DNA from: JASBTN01 sp965228805
GTDB lineage: Bacteria > Pseudomonadota > Alphaproteobacteria > Rhodobacterales > Rhodobacteraceae
DNA: 64,000 nt
Direction of reading: 5' to 3'
NCBI RefSeq assembly: GCF_965228805.1
Contig: NZ_CBDDIE010000001.1
Span: 84,563-148,562, forward strand
Shown here: positions 33,650-42,382 of the stretch, one piece after another
How the letters are laid out: every line of letters starts with the position of its first letter
Numbering within the stretch: position 1 is the stretch's first letter
Position numbers and translations under genes: made by a program
The notes under the pieces: generated by a model
What the model saw: only the letters and a program-made list of their open reading frames with translations
What the model was told of the DNA's origin: nothing
The model's database searches: none

Positions 33650-35452
33650 GTGAAACCGACAAACACAACAAACCCCGAATATTTCCACAAGGTCGTCGAT
33701 TGCCAATATGCCTGCCCGGCCCATACGCCGGTGCCCGCCTATATCCGTGCGATTGCGCAGGAGCGCTACTCCGACGCCTATATGATCAACTGGGAAAGCA
33801 ACGTCTTTCCGGGCGTTTTGGGCCGCACCTGCGACCGGCCCTGCGAACCGGCCTGCAGGCGGGGCCGGGTTGAAGAAGAACCGGTCGCGATCTGCCGCCT
33901 GAAACGGGTGGCCGCCGACAACAAGGATGACATTCGCGACCGTCTGCCCGGGGCAGGGGCCCCGAATGGCAAGAAGGTCGCGCTGATCGGCGGCGGCCCG
34001 GCCTCGCTGACCGTGGCGCGCGACCTGGCGCCGCTGGGGTATGAGCTGCACCTTTACGACGCGCAACCGAAGGGCGGCGGGTTCATGCGCTCGGAAATTC
34101 CCAGCTTCCGCCTGCCCGAAGAGGTGCTGGAGGAAGAGGTCGGGTACGTGCTGGACATGGGCATTCACACCCATTTCGACACTTATGTGGATAGCATGGC
34201 TGATGTGCTGGCCAAGGATTACGATGCGGTCTTCGTCGGCTGCGGCGCGCCCAGGGGCCGTGACCTGCCGAACCTGCCGGGCCGGGAAGAGGGCGCTAAG
34301 AACATCCATGTTGGGCTAGATTGGCTGGCAAATGTCGCCTTCAAACACACCGCCAAGATCGGCAAGAAGGTGATCGTGCTGGGCGGCGGCAACACGGCGA
34401 TGGACTGCTGCCGCACCTCGCGCCGGTTGGGCGGGGAAGAGGTCAAGGTGATCGTGCGCTCGCCGTTCGAGGACATGAAGGCCTCGCCCTGGGAGAAAGA
34501 GGACGCGATCCACGAGGGCATCCCAATCCTGGACAACCACGTGCCGCTGGAATTCGTGGTCAAGGACGGCAAGCTGATCGGCATGAAGTTCGACAAGGTC
34601 GAAGCGCAATATGACGCGGACGGGCGGCGCAAGCTGGTCTCGACCGGCGAAGAGCCCGTTTACGTGGAATGCGACGACGTTCTGATCGCCATCGGCCAGG
34701 AGAACGCCTTCCCGTGGATCGAGAAGGAAACAGGGATCCGCTTTACCTCCTGGGGCACGCCGATCATCAATGATGACGAGACCTTCCAGTCGACCAACAA
34801 GAAGGTCTTTTTCGGCGGCGACGCGGCCTTTGGCCCGGCCAATATCATCACCGCGGTGGCCCATGGCCACAAGGCGGCGGTGTCGATCGACCTTTATTGC
34901 AACGGGCAGGATCTGGAGGACCGGCCGCCGCCCAATGTGACCCTGATCAGCCAGAAAATGGGCATTCACGAGTGGAGTTACGATTCCATTCCGGTGGATG
35001 ACAAACGCGAGGCGGTGCCGCTGGTGGCGCTGGAAAAGGCGCTGGGGGATCGTGACCTGGAGGTCGAGCTGGGCTTTGACCCGGAAACCGCCTTCGTGCA
35101 GGCCGAACGCTGCCTGAACTGCGACGCGCAGACGGTCTTTACCGCGCCCAATTGCATCGAATGCGACGCCTGCGCGGATATCTGTCCCACGAGCTGCATC
35201 AACTTCGTGGAGAACGCGCCCGAGGACGATCTGCGCCCGCGCCTGATGGTGCCCGCCGACAACCCGGAACAGGATCTTTACGTCTCGGATACGCTGAACA
35301 CCGGCAAGGTGCTGGTCAAGGACGAGGACGTCTGCCTGCACTGCGGGCTCTGCGCCGAACGCTGTCCGACGGCGGCCTGGGACATGCAACTGTTCACGTA
35401 TAACACCGCCAAGGCGGCCCCGGAGCTTGTGCCCGGACTGGAGGCTCTGTGA
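33650..35452 (+). CDS. GltD-like FAD/NAD(P) oxidoreductase with two [4Fe-4S] clusters
   Basis: A 600-residue protein. GTG 33650 has AAGGA eight bases upstream; ATG 33608 has no ribosome site. The N-terminal Cys-rich Fer4_20-type domain (VDCQYACPAHTPV, CDRPCEPACRRG) is followed by two dinucleotide folds (VALIGGGPASLTVARDLA and VIVLGGGNTAMDCCR). Two 4Fe-4S motifs lie near the C-terminus (CIECDACADICP and CLHCGLCAERCP). This is the layout of GltD and related electron-bifurcating or transhydrogenating subunits. It is followed by the two oxidoreductase subunits with one base between genes, so it probably connects them to NAD(P)H. Confidence 0.88.
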   Translation: MKPTNTTNPEYFHKVVDCQYACPAHTPVPAYIRAIAQERYSDAYMINWESNVFPGVLGRTCDRPCEPACRRGRVEEEPVAICRLKRVAADNKDDIRDRLPGAGAPNGKKVALIGGGPASLTVARDLAPLGYELHLYDAQPKGGGFMRSEIPSFRLPEEVLEEEVGYVLDMGIHTHFDTYVDSMADVLAKDYDAVFVGCGAPRGRDLPNLPGREEGAKNIHVGLDWLANVAFKHTAKIGKKVIVLGGGNTAMDCCRTSRRLGGEEVKVIVRSPFEDMKASPWEKEDAIHEGIPILDNHVPLEFVVKDGKLIGMKFDKVEAQYDADGRRKLVSTGEEPVYVECDDVLIAIGQENAFPWIEKETGIRFTSWGTPIINDDETFQSTNKKVFFGGDAAFGPANIITAVAHGHKAAVSIDLYCNGQDLEDRPPPNVTLISQKMGIHEWSYDSIPVDDKREAVPLVALEKALGDRDLEVELGFDPETAFVQAERCLNCDAQTVFTAPNCIECDACADICPTSCINFVENAPEDDLRPRLMVPADNPEQDLYVSDTLNTGKVLVKDEDVCLHCGLCAERCPTAAWDMQLFTYNTAKAAPELVPGLEAL

Positions 35453-35453
35453 G

Positions 35454-37334
35454 ATGAAACAGATCGAAGGTATCAACGATTTCGTCGTCAAATTCGCGAA
35501 CGTGAACGGCACCGGGTCGGCATCTGCCAACCACTTGTTTGCAAAGGCAATATTTCGCATGGGCATTCCGGTCTCCCCGCGCAATATCTTTCCGTCGAAC
35601 ATTCAGGGCTTGCCCACCTGGTACGAGGTGCGGGTGTCGAAAAACGGCTATCTGGGCCGGCGCGGCGGGGTTGATTTCATGGTCTCGGTCAACCCGCAGT
35701 CGATGGAAAAGGACATCGCGGCGGTCGAGCCGGGGGGCTATTTCCTCTATGACAACACCAAGCCCTTGGCGCCGCACCTGAAGCGTGACGACATCACCAT
35801 GTTCGGCATTCCGCTGACGGAAATGTGCATGCGCGAATATGCCAATCCGCGCCTGCAGCAGCTGTTGAAGAACGTGGTCTATGTCGGCGCCATGGCGGCG
35901 CTGATCGACATTGATTTCCGGGTGCTGAAGGACCTCTTGAACGACCAGTTCAAGGGCAAGGAGAAGCTCATTTCCTCGAACGTGCATGCGCTTGAGATGG
36001 GGTATCAATACGCGACCGAGAACCTCCAATGCCCGCTGCCGATCCGGTTGGAGGCGGGGGTAAACCTGGCGCCGCATATCCTGGAAAGCGACCATATCCT
36101 GATGAACGGCAACACCGCCGCCGCCCTGGGCGCGATCTATGGCGGGGCGACCGTGGCGGCCTGGTATCCGATCACGCCGTCGACCTCCGTGGTGGATGCC
36201 TTCGCGAAATACGCCGAACGCATGCGCATCGACGCGGGCACCGGCAAGAAGAACTTTGCCATCGTGCAGGCGGAGGATGAACTGGCCGCCATGGGCATGG
36301 TGGTCGGTGCCGGCTGGAACGGGGCGCGGGCCTTTACCGCGACCTCCGGGCCGGGGCTGTCGCTCATGTCGGAATTCCTGGGGCTGGCGTATTTCGCCGA
36401 ACTGCCGGTGGTGCTGATCAACGTGCAGCGCTCGGGGCCTTCCACGGGCATGCCCACGCGCAGCCAGCAATCGGATGTGTTGGCGGCGGCCTATGCCAGC
36501 CACGGCGATACGAAACATGTGCTTCTGTTCCCCGCAACCCCTTCGGAATGTTTCGAAATGTCGGCGCAGAGCTTCGATCTGGCCGAGCAGTTGCAGACCC
36601 CGGTGATCCTGATGACCGACCTGGACCTGGGCATGAACGACTGGATGTCGCCGCCCTTGGAGTGGGACGACGCGACCGAGATGCAGCGCGGCAAGGTGCT
36701 GGACGCCGCCGGGCTGGACGCGGCCGAGCAATGGGGCCGCTACCTGGACGTGGACGGCGACGGGATCTGCTATCGCACCCTGCCGGGCACGCATCCGTCG
36801 AAGGGCGCGTTCTTCACGCGCGGGTCGTCCAAGAACGAGATGGCGGTCTATTCCGAAAGCGGCGAGGATTACGTGAAGAACGTGGATCGCCTCTTGCGCA
36901 AGTTCGAGACCGCCAAGGCCTATGTGCCCCGGCCCAAGACACATCCGCCCATCGAGGTGAAAAAGCCCAAGACCAAGTTTAAGATCGGCGCGCTGTTCTT
37001 CGGCACCTCGGCCAGCCCGGCCTATGAGGCGGTCGAGATGCTGGCAGAGGAGGGCTATCCCATTGATACGATGCGCATTCGCGCCTTCCCGTTCCACCAG
37101 GAGATGGACAAGTTCATCCATGACCACAACGTGGTGTTCGTGATCGAACAGAATCGCGACGGGCAGATGCGCCAGCTGATCATGAACGAATGCCAGATCG
37201 AGCCGGACAAGCTGATCTCGGTGCTTAACTACTCGGGCACGCCGATCACGGCACGCCATATTGCGGGCAAGATCCGTGAAACCATCGGTACCAAAAAGGC
37301 CAAGGTTGTGCCTCTGAAGCGGGAGAAAGCCTGA
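35454..37334 (+). CDS. 2-oxoacid:acceptor oxidoreductase, fused gamma-alpha subunit
   Basis: A 626-residue subunit. The first 190 residues form the gamma domain (FANVNGTGSASANHLFAKAIFRMG, GVDFMVSVNP). The alpha pyrimidine-binding domain begins NGNTAAALGAIYGGATVAAWYPITPSTSVVDA and contains ATSGPGLSLMSEFLGLAYFAELPVVLINVQRSGPSTG, cited as landmarks. The C-terminal transketolase-C-like part follows. ATG 35454 is one base after the previous stop. KorA-type subunits oxidatively decarboxylate 2-oxoacids with CoA and ferredoxin. The last base overlaps the beta-subunit start. The specific oxoacid cannot be read from sequence. Confidence 0.9.
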   Translation: MKQIEGINDFVVKFANVNGTGSASANHLFAKAIFRMGIPVSPRNIFPSNIQGLPTWYEVRVSKNGYLGRRGGVDFMVSVNPQSMEKDIAAVEPGGYFLYDNTKPLAPHLKRDDITMFGIPLTEMCMREYANPRLQQLLKNVVYVGAMAALIDIDFRVLKDLLNDQFKGKEKLISSNVHALEMGYQYATENLQCPLPIRLEAGVNLAPHILESDHILMNGNTAAALGAIYGGATVAAWYPITPSTSVVDAFAKYAERMRIDAGTGKKNFAIVQAEDELAAMGMVVGAGWNGARAFTATSGPGLSLMSEFLGLAYFAELPVVLINVQRSGPSTGMPTRSQQSDVLAAAYASHGDTKHVLLFPATPSECFEMSAQSFDLAEQLQTPVILMTDLDLGMNDWMSPPLEWDDATEMQRGKVLDAAGLDAAEQWGRYLDVDGDGICYRTLPGTHPSKGAFFTRGSSKNEMAVYSESGEDYVKNVDRLLRKFETAKAYVPRPKTHPPIEVKKPKTKFKIGALFFGTSASPAYEAVEMLAEEGYPIDTMRIRAFPFHQEMDKFIHDHNVVFVIEQNRDGQMRQLIMNECQIEPDKLISVLNYSGTPITARHIAGKIRETIGTKKAKVVPLKREKA

Positions 37335-38383
37335 TGTCTTATGTAAAACCCAAATTCCGCCACCCGAACCTGCCGACGAACCGGCGCGGCTATACGGTGG
37401 CCGATTATGATGGTGCGATTTCAACGCTTTGCGCGGGCTGCGGGCATGACAGTATCTCGGCCGCGATCCGCAATGCGTGCTTCAAATCGGCGATCGAGCC
37501 GCACCGGATCGCCAAGGTCTCGGGCATCGGCTGTTCGTCGAAGATGCCGACGTACTTTTTGGGCAAGAGCCACGGGTTCAACTCGGTCCACGGGCGCATG
37601 CCGTCGGTGGCGACGGGGGCGTCCTTGGCGAACCGCGACCTGACCTATATCGGCGTGTCCGGGGACGGGGATACGGCGTCCATCGGCATGGGGCAGTTCG
37701 TGCACCTGGTGCGCCGCAATCTGAACATGACCTATATCGTTGCGAACAACGGCTGTTACGGGCTCACCAAGGGTCAGGACAGTGCGACGGCGGATATCGG
37801 GTCCGTGGCCAAGGGCGGGGCGGTGAACCCGTTCGAGGGGATCGATCTTGCGAGCCTCGCGCTGCTGCAGGGCGCCAGTTTCGTTGCGCGCAGTTTTTCC
37901 GGCGACAAGGGGCAGTTGGAGCCGCTGATCCGCGCGGCCATGGCGCATAAGGGCTTTGCCTTCATCGACGTGGTCAGCCCGTGTGTGACCTTCAACAACC
38001 ATGCCGGGTCCACGAAAAGCTATTCCGAGACCCGCGAGCATCTGACGCCCATGCCGGTGGAGTTCGTGCCGATGCGGGACGAGATCACCACCAATTACGA
38101 TCCCGGCACGACCCAGGCGGTGACCCTGCATGACGGGTCGGTGATCCACCTGCAAAAGGCGGCGGATGGGGTGAAGACCGACGACCGCAACGCCGCGCTG
38201 ATGCGCATGCAACAGGCGCGGGACGAGGGCAGCATCCTGACCGGGCTGATGTTTTTGGACCCGAACCAGGCGGACCTGACCCAGACCCTGAACCTGGCGA
38301 CCACGCCGCTCAATGAGCTGGGCAAGGATGAGCTGTGTCCGGGGTCCAAGGTGTTGAAGAGCATCAACGAAGGGCTGCGATAA
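37334..38383 (+). CDS. 2-oxoacid:acceptor oxidoreductase beta subunit (TPP-binding)
   Basis: A 349-residue beta subunit. CAGCGHDSISAAIRNA, SGIGCSSKMPTYFLGKSHGFNSVHGR and the thiamine diphosphate motif GDGDTASIGMGQ ... NNGCYGLTKGQ are typical of KorB. The conserved Cys residues at the N-terminus may hold an Fe-S cluster. Its ATG shares one base with the stop of the alpha gene (TGATG), so the pair is made together. Such enzymes are oxygen-sensitive in many organisms; presence in a probable aerobe is worth note. Confidence 0.9.
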   Translation: MSYVKPKFRHPNLPTNRRGYTVADYDGAISTLCAGCGHDSISAAIRNACFKSAIEPHRIAKVSGIGCSSKMPTYFLGKSHGFNSVHGRMPSVATGASLANRDLTYIGVSGDGDTASIGMGQFVHLVRRNLNMTYIVANNGCYGLTKGQDSATADIGSVAKGGAVNPFEGIDLASLALLQGASFVARSFSGDKGQLEPLIRAAMAHKGFAFIDVVSPCVTFNNHAGSTKSYSETREHLTPMPVEFVPMRDEITTNYDPGTTQAVTLHDGSVIHLQKAADGVKTDDRNAALMRMQQARDEGSILTGLMFLDPNQADLTQTLNLATTPLNELGKDELCPGSKVLKSINEGLR

Positions 38384-38399
38384 CGGAAGCAGCGGGGCA

Positions 38400-38520
38400 G
38401 CGCCCGACCCTGGGTGGGCGCCCCGCAACCGTTCTGTGGAGCAACCGGCCCGCATCAAATGATACGCCTGTTCTGGGTGAAACGTCGGAAAAGCGCCCTC
38501 CCGTGGGGAGGGTCGGGCGC
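38400..38520. repeat. REP-like inverted pair, copy B
   Basis: The two palindromic units seen at 18575-18695 recur here: a forward unit at 38400-38421 and an oppositely oriented unit at 38490-38520 (AAAGCGCCCTCCCGTGGGGA then GGGTCGGGCGC). The units are identical in sequence to copy A, but the DNA between them differs. It lies between convergent korB-like and nadC genes. Confidence 0.7.
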
Positions 38521-38555
38521 TGCCCCGCTGCGCGGGGCCGGGGGTTGCGTTCTTC

Positions 38556-39404
38556 TTAGAAATCCAACCCCAAATCCACAGTCCGCGCGGAGTGCGTCAG
38601 CGCACCAGACGAGATGTAATCCACCCCAGTGGCGGCAATCGAGGCAATCCGCTCCAGCGTGACATTCCCCGAAGCCTCGGTCTTCATCCGCCCGTCGACC
38701 ATCGCCACGGCTTCCCGCAGCATATCATTGTCCATGTTGTCGAGCAGCACGACAGAGGCGCCGCCGACCTTGAGCACCTCGGCCAGCTGGTCCAGGCGGT
38801 CGACCTCGATCTCCACCGCCATCATGTGGCTGGCGGAGGCCTTGGTGGCCTCCAGAACGGCGCGCACGCCCCCGGCGGCGGCGATGTGGTTGTCCTTGAT
38901 CAGGATCGCGTCGGACAGGGAATAGCGGTGGTTGAAGCCACCACCGTGCAGGACGGCGAGCTTTTCCGCCATGCGCAGGCCCGGGGTGGTCTTGCGGGTG
39001 CAGGTGATGCGGGTGTCCGTACCCGCGGCCGCGGCGACGAAACCGGCGGTCTTGGTGGCAATCCCGGTGAGCCGCCCGGCAAAGTTCAGCGCCACACGCT
39101 CGCCCGACAGGATCGAGGCGGCGGAGCCCTTGATTTCCATCAGCACGTCACCCTTGGCGCAGGGCTGGCCATCGGCGATATGGGTCACAATCTCCAGCGC
39201 CGGATCGACCAGGCGAAAGGCCAAAGCGGCGATCTGCATACCCGACACAACGGCATCTTCGCGCGCGTTCAGGCGGGCGTTGTAGGTCGTGCCAGACGGG
39301 ATCACCGCGCGGGTGGTCACGTCGCCGTAGCTGCCCAGATCTTCCATCAGGGCGTTGCGGACCATCGGTTCCAGCACCAGGTCGGGCAGGGAGGCAAAAC
39401 TCAT
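38556..39404 (-). CDS. nadC: Nicotinate-nucleotide pyrophosphorylase (quinolinate phosphoribosyltransferase)
   Basis: A 282-residue NadC. The TRKTTPGLRMAEKLAV segment and GGGFNHRYSLSDAILIKDNHI are the substrate- and PRPP-binding signatures; VEIEVDRLDQ and VLLDNMDND complete the barrel. It converts quinolinate and PRPP to nicotinate mononucleotide. The start overlaps the nadB stop by four bases. Third gene of nadA-nadB-nadC. Confidence 0.95.
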   Translation of the reverse strand: MSFASLPDLVLEPMVRNALMEDLGSYGDVTTRAVIPSGTTYNARLNAREDAVVSGMQIAALAFRLVDPALEIVTHIADGQPCAKGDVLMEIKGSAASILSGERVALNFAGRLTGIATKTAGFVAAAAGTDTRITCTRKTTPGLRMAEKLAVLHGGGFNHRYSLSDAILIKDNHIAAAGGVRAVLEATKASASHMMAVEIEVDRLDQLAEVLKVGGASVVLLDNMDNDMLREAVAMVDGRMKTEASGNVTLERIASIAATGVDYISSGALTHSARTVDLGLDF

Positions 39405-40966
39405 GTCAATTCCTTGGTCACGACGGCGCGAACCTTTTGCGCCTGGGTCAATGTCTGGTGCGAGCGTTCGCCTGCGCCGGGCAGGGGCTCGGGGAAATCG
39501 GCGCGTTCATGGGCGCCGCGGCTTTCTTCGCGCATCAGCGCACCGGCGGCAATCAGCGTGGCGGTGGCGCACATGTTCAGGAAGGACGGGCTGTCGCCAT
39601 GGGCGTCCTCCAGCCGGGCGATGGTGGTCAGGGCGCGGATCAGCCCTGCGCGGTCGCGCACCACGCCCACGTCGCGGGTCATGCACTGGCGCAGTTCGTC
39701 CACAGCCTCGGGGGCAGGGGGGGTGCCGCCAGGTTGGAAGGGGATCGCGACTGGGGCGGCCTGCGTGTGTTCCGGCGTTGCGGCGGCGATCCCGTCTGCG
39801 CAGATGCGGGCATAAACCAGCGCCTCCAGCAGGCCGTTCGACGCCAACCGGTTCGCGCCGTGCAGCCCCGTGGACGACGCCTCGCCACAGACCCAGAGCC
39901 CGGGCAGGGAGGCGCGGCCTTGCGTGTCCGTCGCAATGCCGCCCATGTGGTAATGGGCCGCCGGGGCGACCGGGATCGGTTCGCGGGCCGGGTCGATGCC
40001 ATTGCGGGCGCAGTAGTCGGCCACGGAGGGGAACTGGGTCTTGATCGCCGCGCCGAGCGCTTCGCGGGTGTCCAGCATAGGGCGGTTGCCTGCCTGCACC
40101 TGGGCAAAGATCGCGCGGGCCACCACGTCGCGGGGGGCAAGCTCGGCGTCCGGATGGACCTCGGTCATGAACCGCTCGTCGTGCTTGTTGATCAGCACCG
40201 CACCTTCGCCGCGCAGGGCCTCGGTGGCGAGCGGCGCGGGGTCCTCGCCCACATCCATGGCGGTGGGGTGGAATTGCACGAACTCGGCGTCTGAGATCAC
40301 CGCGCCGACCCGCGCCGCCATGCCGATGACCTGGCCGCGAATGCGATGCGGGTTGGTGGTGAGCGCATAGAGCCCGCCGGAGCCGCCACCGGCCAGCAGA
40401 ACAGCCGGGCCGGAGAGGGTCACGGGGGCGGATCGGCCCTCGTCGCTTTCACAGAGGGTGACGCCGGTGACGCGGCCGTCGGTGACCTCCAGGTCGGTCG
40501 CGAGCGTGCCTTCCAGCACCTGAATGGACGGGGTCTGGCGCACCTGGTCGATCAGGGCGGCCATGATCTCGGCGCCGGCCTGGTCGCCCTTTACGCGCAC
40601 CACGCGGGCGAAGCTGTGGGCGGCCTCGCGTGACAGCACGTAGCCGCCGTCCTCGGTCCGGTCAAAGGGGGTGCCCAGGCGCGTGAGGTCGAGGATATGG
40701 CGGCGCGCCTCGTCGGTGACCATGGCGGCGACCTCAGCGTCCACCGTGCCGGCGCCGGCGCTGACCGTATCCTCGGCGTGGTTCTTCGGGCTGTCCGCCG
40801 CATCCATCGCCGCCGCCACGCCGCCTTGCGCCCAGGCGGAGCTCGCCCCGTCGCCAAGCGGTTCGGGCGAGATCATCACCACGGGCCGGGGCGCCAGTTT
40901 CAGCGCGGCATAAAGCGCGCCCATCCCGGCGCCCACGATGATGATACGATCGGTGGAGATCCGCAT
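39401..40966 (-). CDS. nadB: L-aspartate oxidase
   Basis: A 521-residue FAD enzyme. The FAD motif IIVGAGMGALYAALKL is at the N-terminus, SSAWAQGGVAAA contacts the flavin, and FVQFHPTAM-like (EFVQFHPTAMDVG) and GLWVCGEASSTGLHGANRLASNGLLEALV blocks are those of NadB/SdhA proteins. It oxidises aspartate to iminoaspartate for NadA. It lies 18 bases after nadA and overlaps nadC. Confidence 0.95.
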   Translation of the reverse strand: MRISTDRIIIVGAGMGALYAALKLAPRPVVMISPEPLGDGASSAWAQGGVAAAMDAADSPKNHAEDTVSAGAGTVDAEVAAMVTDEARRHILDLTRLGTPFDRTEDGGYVLSREAAHSFARVVRVKGDQAGAEIMAALIDQVRQTPSIQVLEGTLATDLEVTDGRVTGVTLCESDEGRSAPVTLSGPAVLLAGGGSGGLYALTTNPHRIRGQVIGMAARVGAVISDAEFVQFHPTAMDVGEDPAPLATEALRGEGAVLINKHDERFMTEVHPDAELAPRDVVARAIFAQVQAGNRPMLDTREALGAAIKTQFPSVADYCARNGIDPAREPIPVAPAAHYHMGGIATDTQGRASLPGLWVCGEASSTGLHGANRLASNGLLEALVYARICADGIAAATPEHTQAAPVAIPFQPGGTPPAPEAVDELRQCMTRDVGVVRDRAGLIRALTTIARLEDAHGDSPSFLNMCATATLIAAGALMREESRGAHERADFPEPLPGAGERSHQTLTQAQKVRAVVTKELT

Positions 40967-40984
40967 GACCGACCCCGCCCCGGC

Positions 40985-42034
40985 TTACAGGCCCAGCTTG
41001 CGCGACAGGTCGATCATCGCCTGCACGGACTGGCGCGCCTTCACGGCGACCGCCGGGTCAACCTCGACCTGGTTGTCCATCGTGTGCAGGACGTAAAGGA
41101 TCTTCTCCAGCGTGATTTTCTTCATGTAGGGGCACATGTTGCAGGGGCCGACGAAATCGACCTCCGGCAGCTCGTCGGCGATGTTGGAGGCCATCGAGCA
41201 TTCGGTGATCAGCATCGCCTTTTCGGGCTTCTTGTCGGTCACATACTTGATGATACCGCTGGTCGAGCCGGAGAAATCGGCCTCCGCCACCACATCCGGC
41301 GGGCATTCCGGGTGCGCGATCAGCTGCGTGCCCGGGTTCCATTCGCGGAAGTCGCGCAGGTCCTGGGCGGTGTATTGTTCATGCACGATGCAGGAGCCGG
41401 GCCAATAGACCACGTTCTTGTCGGCCAGGTTGGCGACGTTCTGGGCCAGATACTGGTCCGGGGTCATGATGACCGTGTCGCTTTCCATCGCGTTGACGAT
41501 CTGCACGGCGTTGGACGAGGTGCAGCAGATGTCCGAGGCCGCTTTGACCTCGGCGGTGGTGTTCACATAGGTGACGACCGGCGCGCCGGGGTATTTGGCG
41601 CGCATTTCCTCGATGCCCTCGGCGGTGATCGATTCCGCCAGCGAGCAACCGGCGGCCATGTCAGGCATCAGCACGGTTTTCTCGGGGCTGAGGATCTTCG
41701 AGGTCTCGGCCATGAAATGCACACCGGCCTGCACGATCACGTCGGCTTCGACCTCGGCGGCTTTCATCGCCAGTTGCAGGCTGTCACCGACGAAATCGGA
41801 CACGCCGTGAAACACCTCGGGCGTCATGTAGTTGTGGCCCAGGATGACCGCGTTGCGTTCCTTCTTGAGCGTGTTGATCGCCTTCACGTAGGGCGCAAAC
41901 ACGGCCCAGTCGGGCGGCGTGATCACACGGTCCATGCGGGCGTAGGTCTCGGCCATCTCACCGGCGAGGGTGGGCGACGGTTCCAGGTCGTAATGCGCGC
42001 TCAGCACATCGCGGAGATTGGCAAGGTCCAACAC
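40985..42034 (-). CDS. nadA: Quinolinate synthase
   Basis: A 349-residue NadA. The start is GTG 42034, with AGAGGAG eight bases upstream. VILGHNYMTPEVFHGVSDFVGDSL and VQAGVHFMAETSKIL are substrate-binding segments. Three conserved Cys for the [4Fe-4S] cluster are in the KAASDICCTSSNA, YWPGSCIVHEQY and CNMCPYMKKITL regions. It condenses iminoaspartate with dihydroxyacetone phosphate. First gene of the operon; the 5' flank is AT-rich with a small dyad ATAAT-CCAT-ATTAT at 42231-42244. Confidence 0.95.
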   Translation of the reverse strand: MLDLANLRDVLSAHYDLEPSPTLAGEMAETYARMDRVITPPDWAVFAPYVKAINTLKKERNAVILGHNYMTPEVFHGVSDFVGDSLQLAMKAAEVEADVIVQAGVHFMAETSKILSPEKTVLMPDMAAGCSLAESITAEGIEEMRAKYPGAPVVTYVNTTAEVKAASDICCTSSNAVQIVNAMESDTVIMTPDQYLAQNVANLADKNVVYWPGSCIVHEQYTAQDLRDFREWNPGTQLIAHPECPPDVVAEADFSGSTSGIIKYVTDKKPEKAMLITECSMASNIADELPEVDFVGPCNMCPYMKKITLEKILYVLHTMDNQVEVDPAVAVKARQSVQAMIDLSRKLGL

Positions 42035-42382
42035 GGCTGGTCTCCTCTTGCTGCCTTCTGCCTCCGTCCTGTGCGTTGCCCAAGCCCGGGCCGATGCGAT
42101 CCCAAAGGCGGGAAACGACGCCTGGAACGGAAAGACGACCGTGGCTTACCGCATACAGAAGAGATATAATAGGGGGAAATTGGCGGGCAAATACCCTTTT
42201 TCCATGGGTTTGCAGTGACTTATTATTAACATAATCCATATTATCAGATTGTTTCCGCTGCCGAGTGAGAACGGCGGAGCAATACTCGGCCACGGTAGCG
42301 GCGTCGTTGTGGTGTCGCGGGCGGCGTAAAAGTCGTCCACTTTTGCCCTTTCGGTTTTCGGGAGGGTTTGGGGATATACACC
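42035..42382. other. Gap between nadA and IS21 remnant
   Basis: About 220 bases upstream of nadA are non-coding. They hold a short dyad (42231-42244, ATAAT and ATTAT) in an AT-rich tract that could carry the nadA promoter. From about 42270 the sequence changes: GGAGCAATACTCGGCCAC (42271-42288) and GGCGTAAAAGTCGTCCAC (42327-42344) are direct repeats of the kind that form the terminal multiple repeats of IS21 elements, so the mobile DNA begins here. No other gene is seen. Confidence 0.5.
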
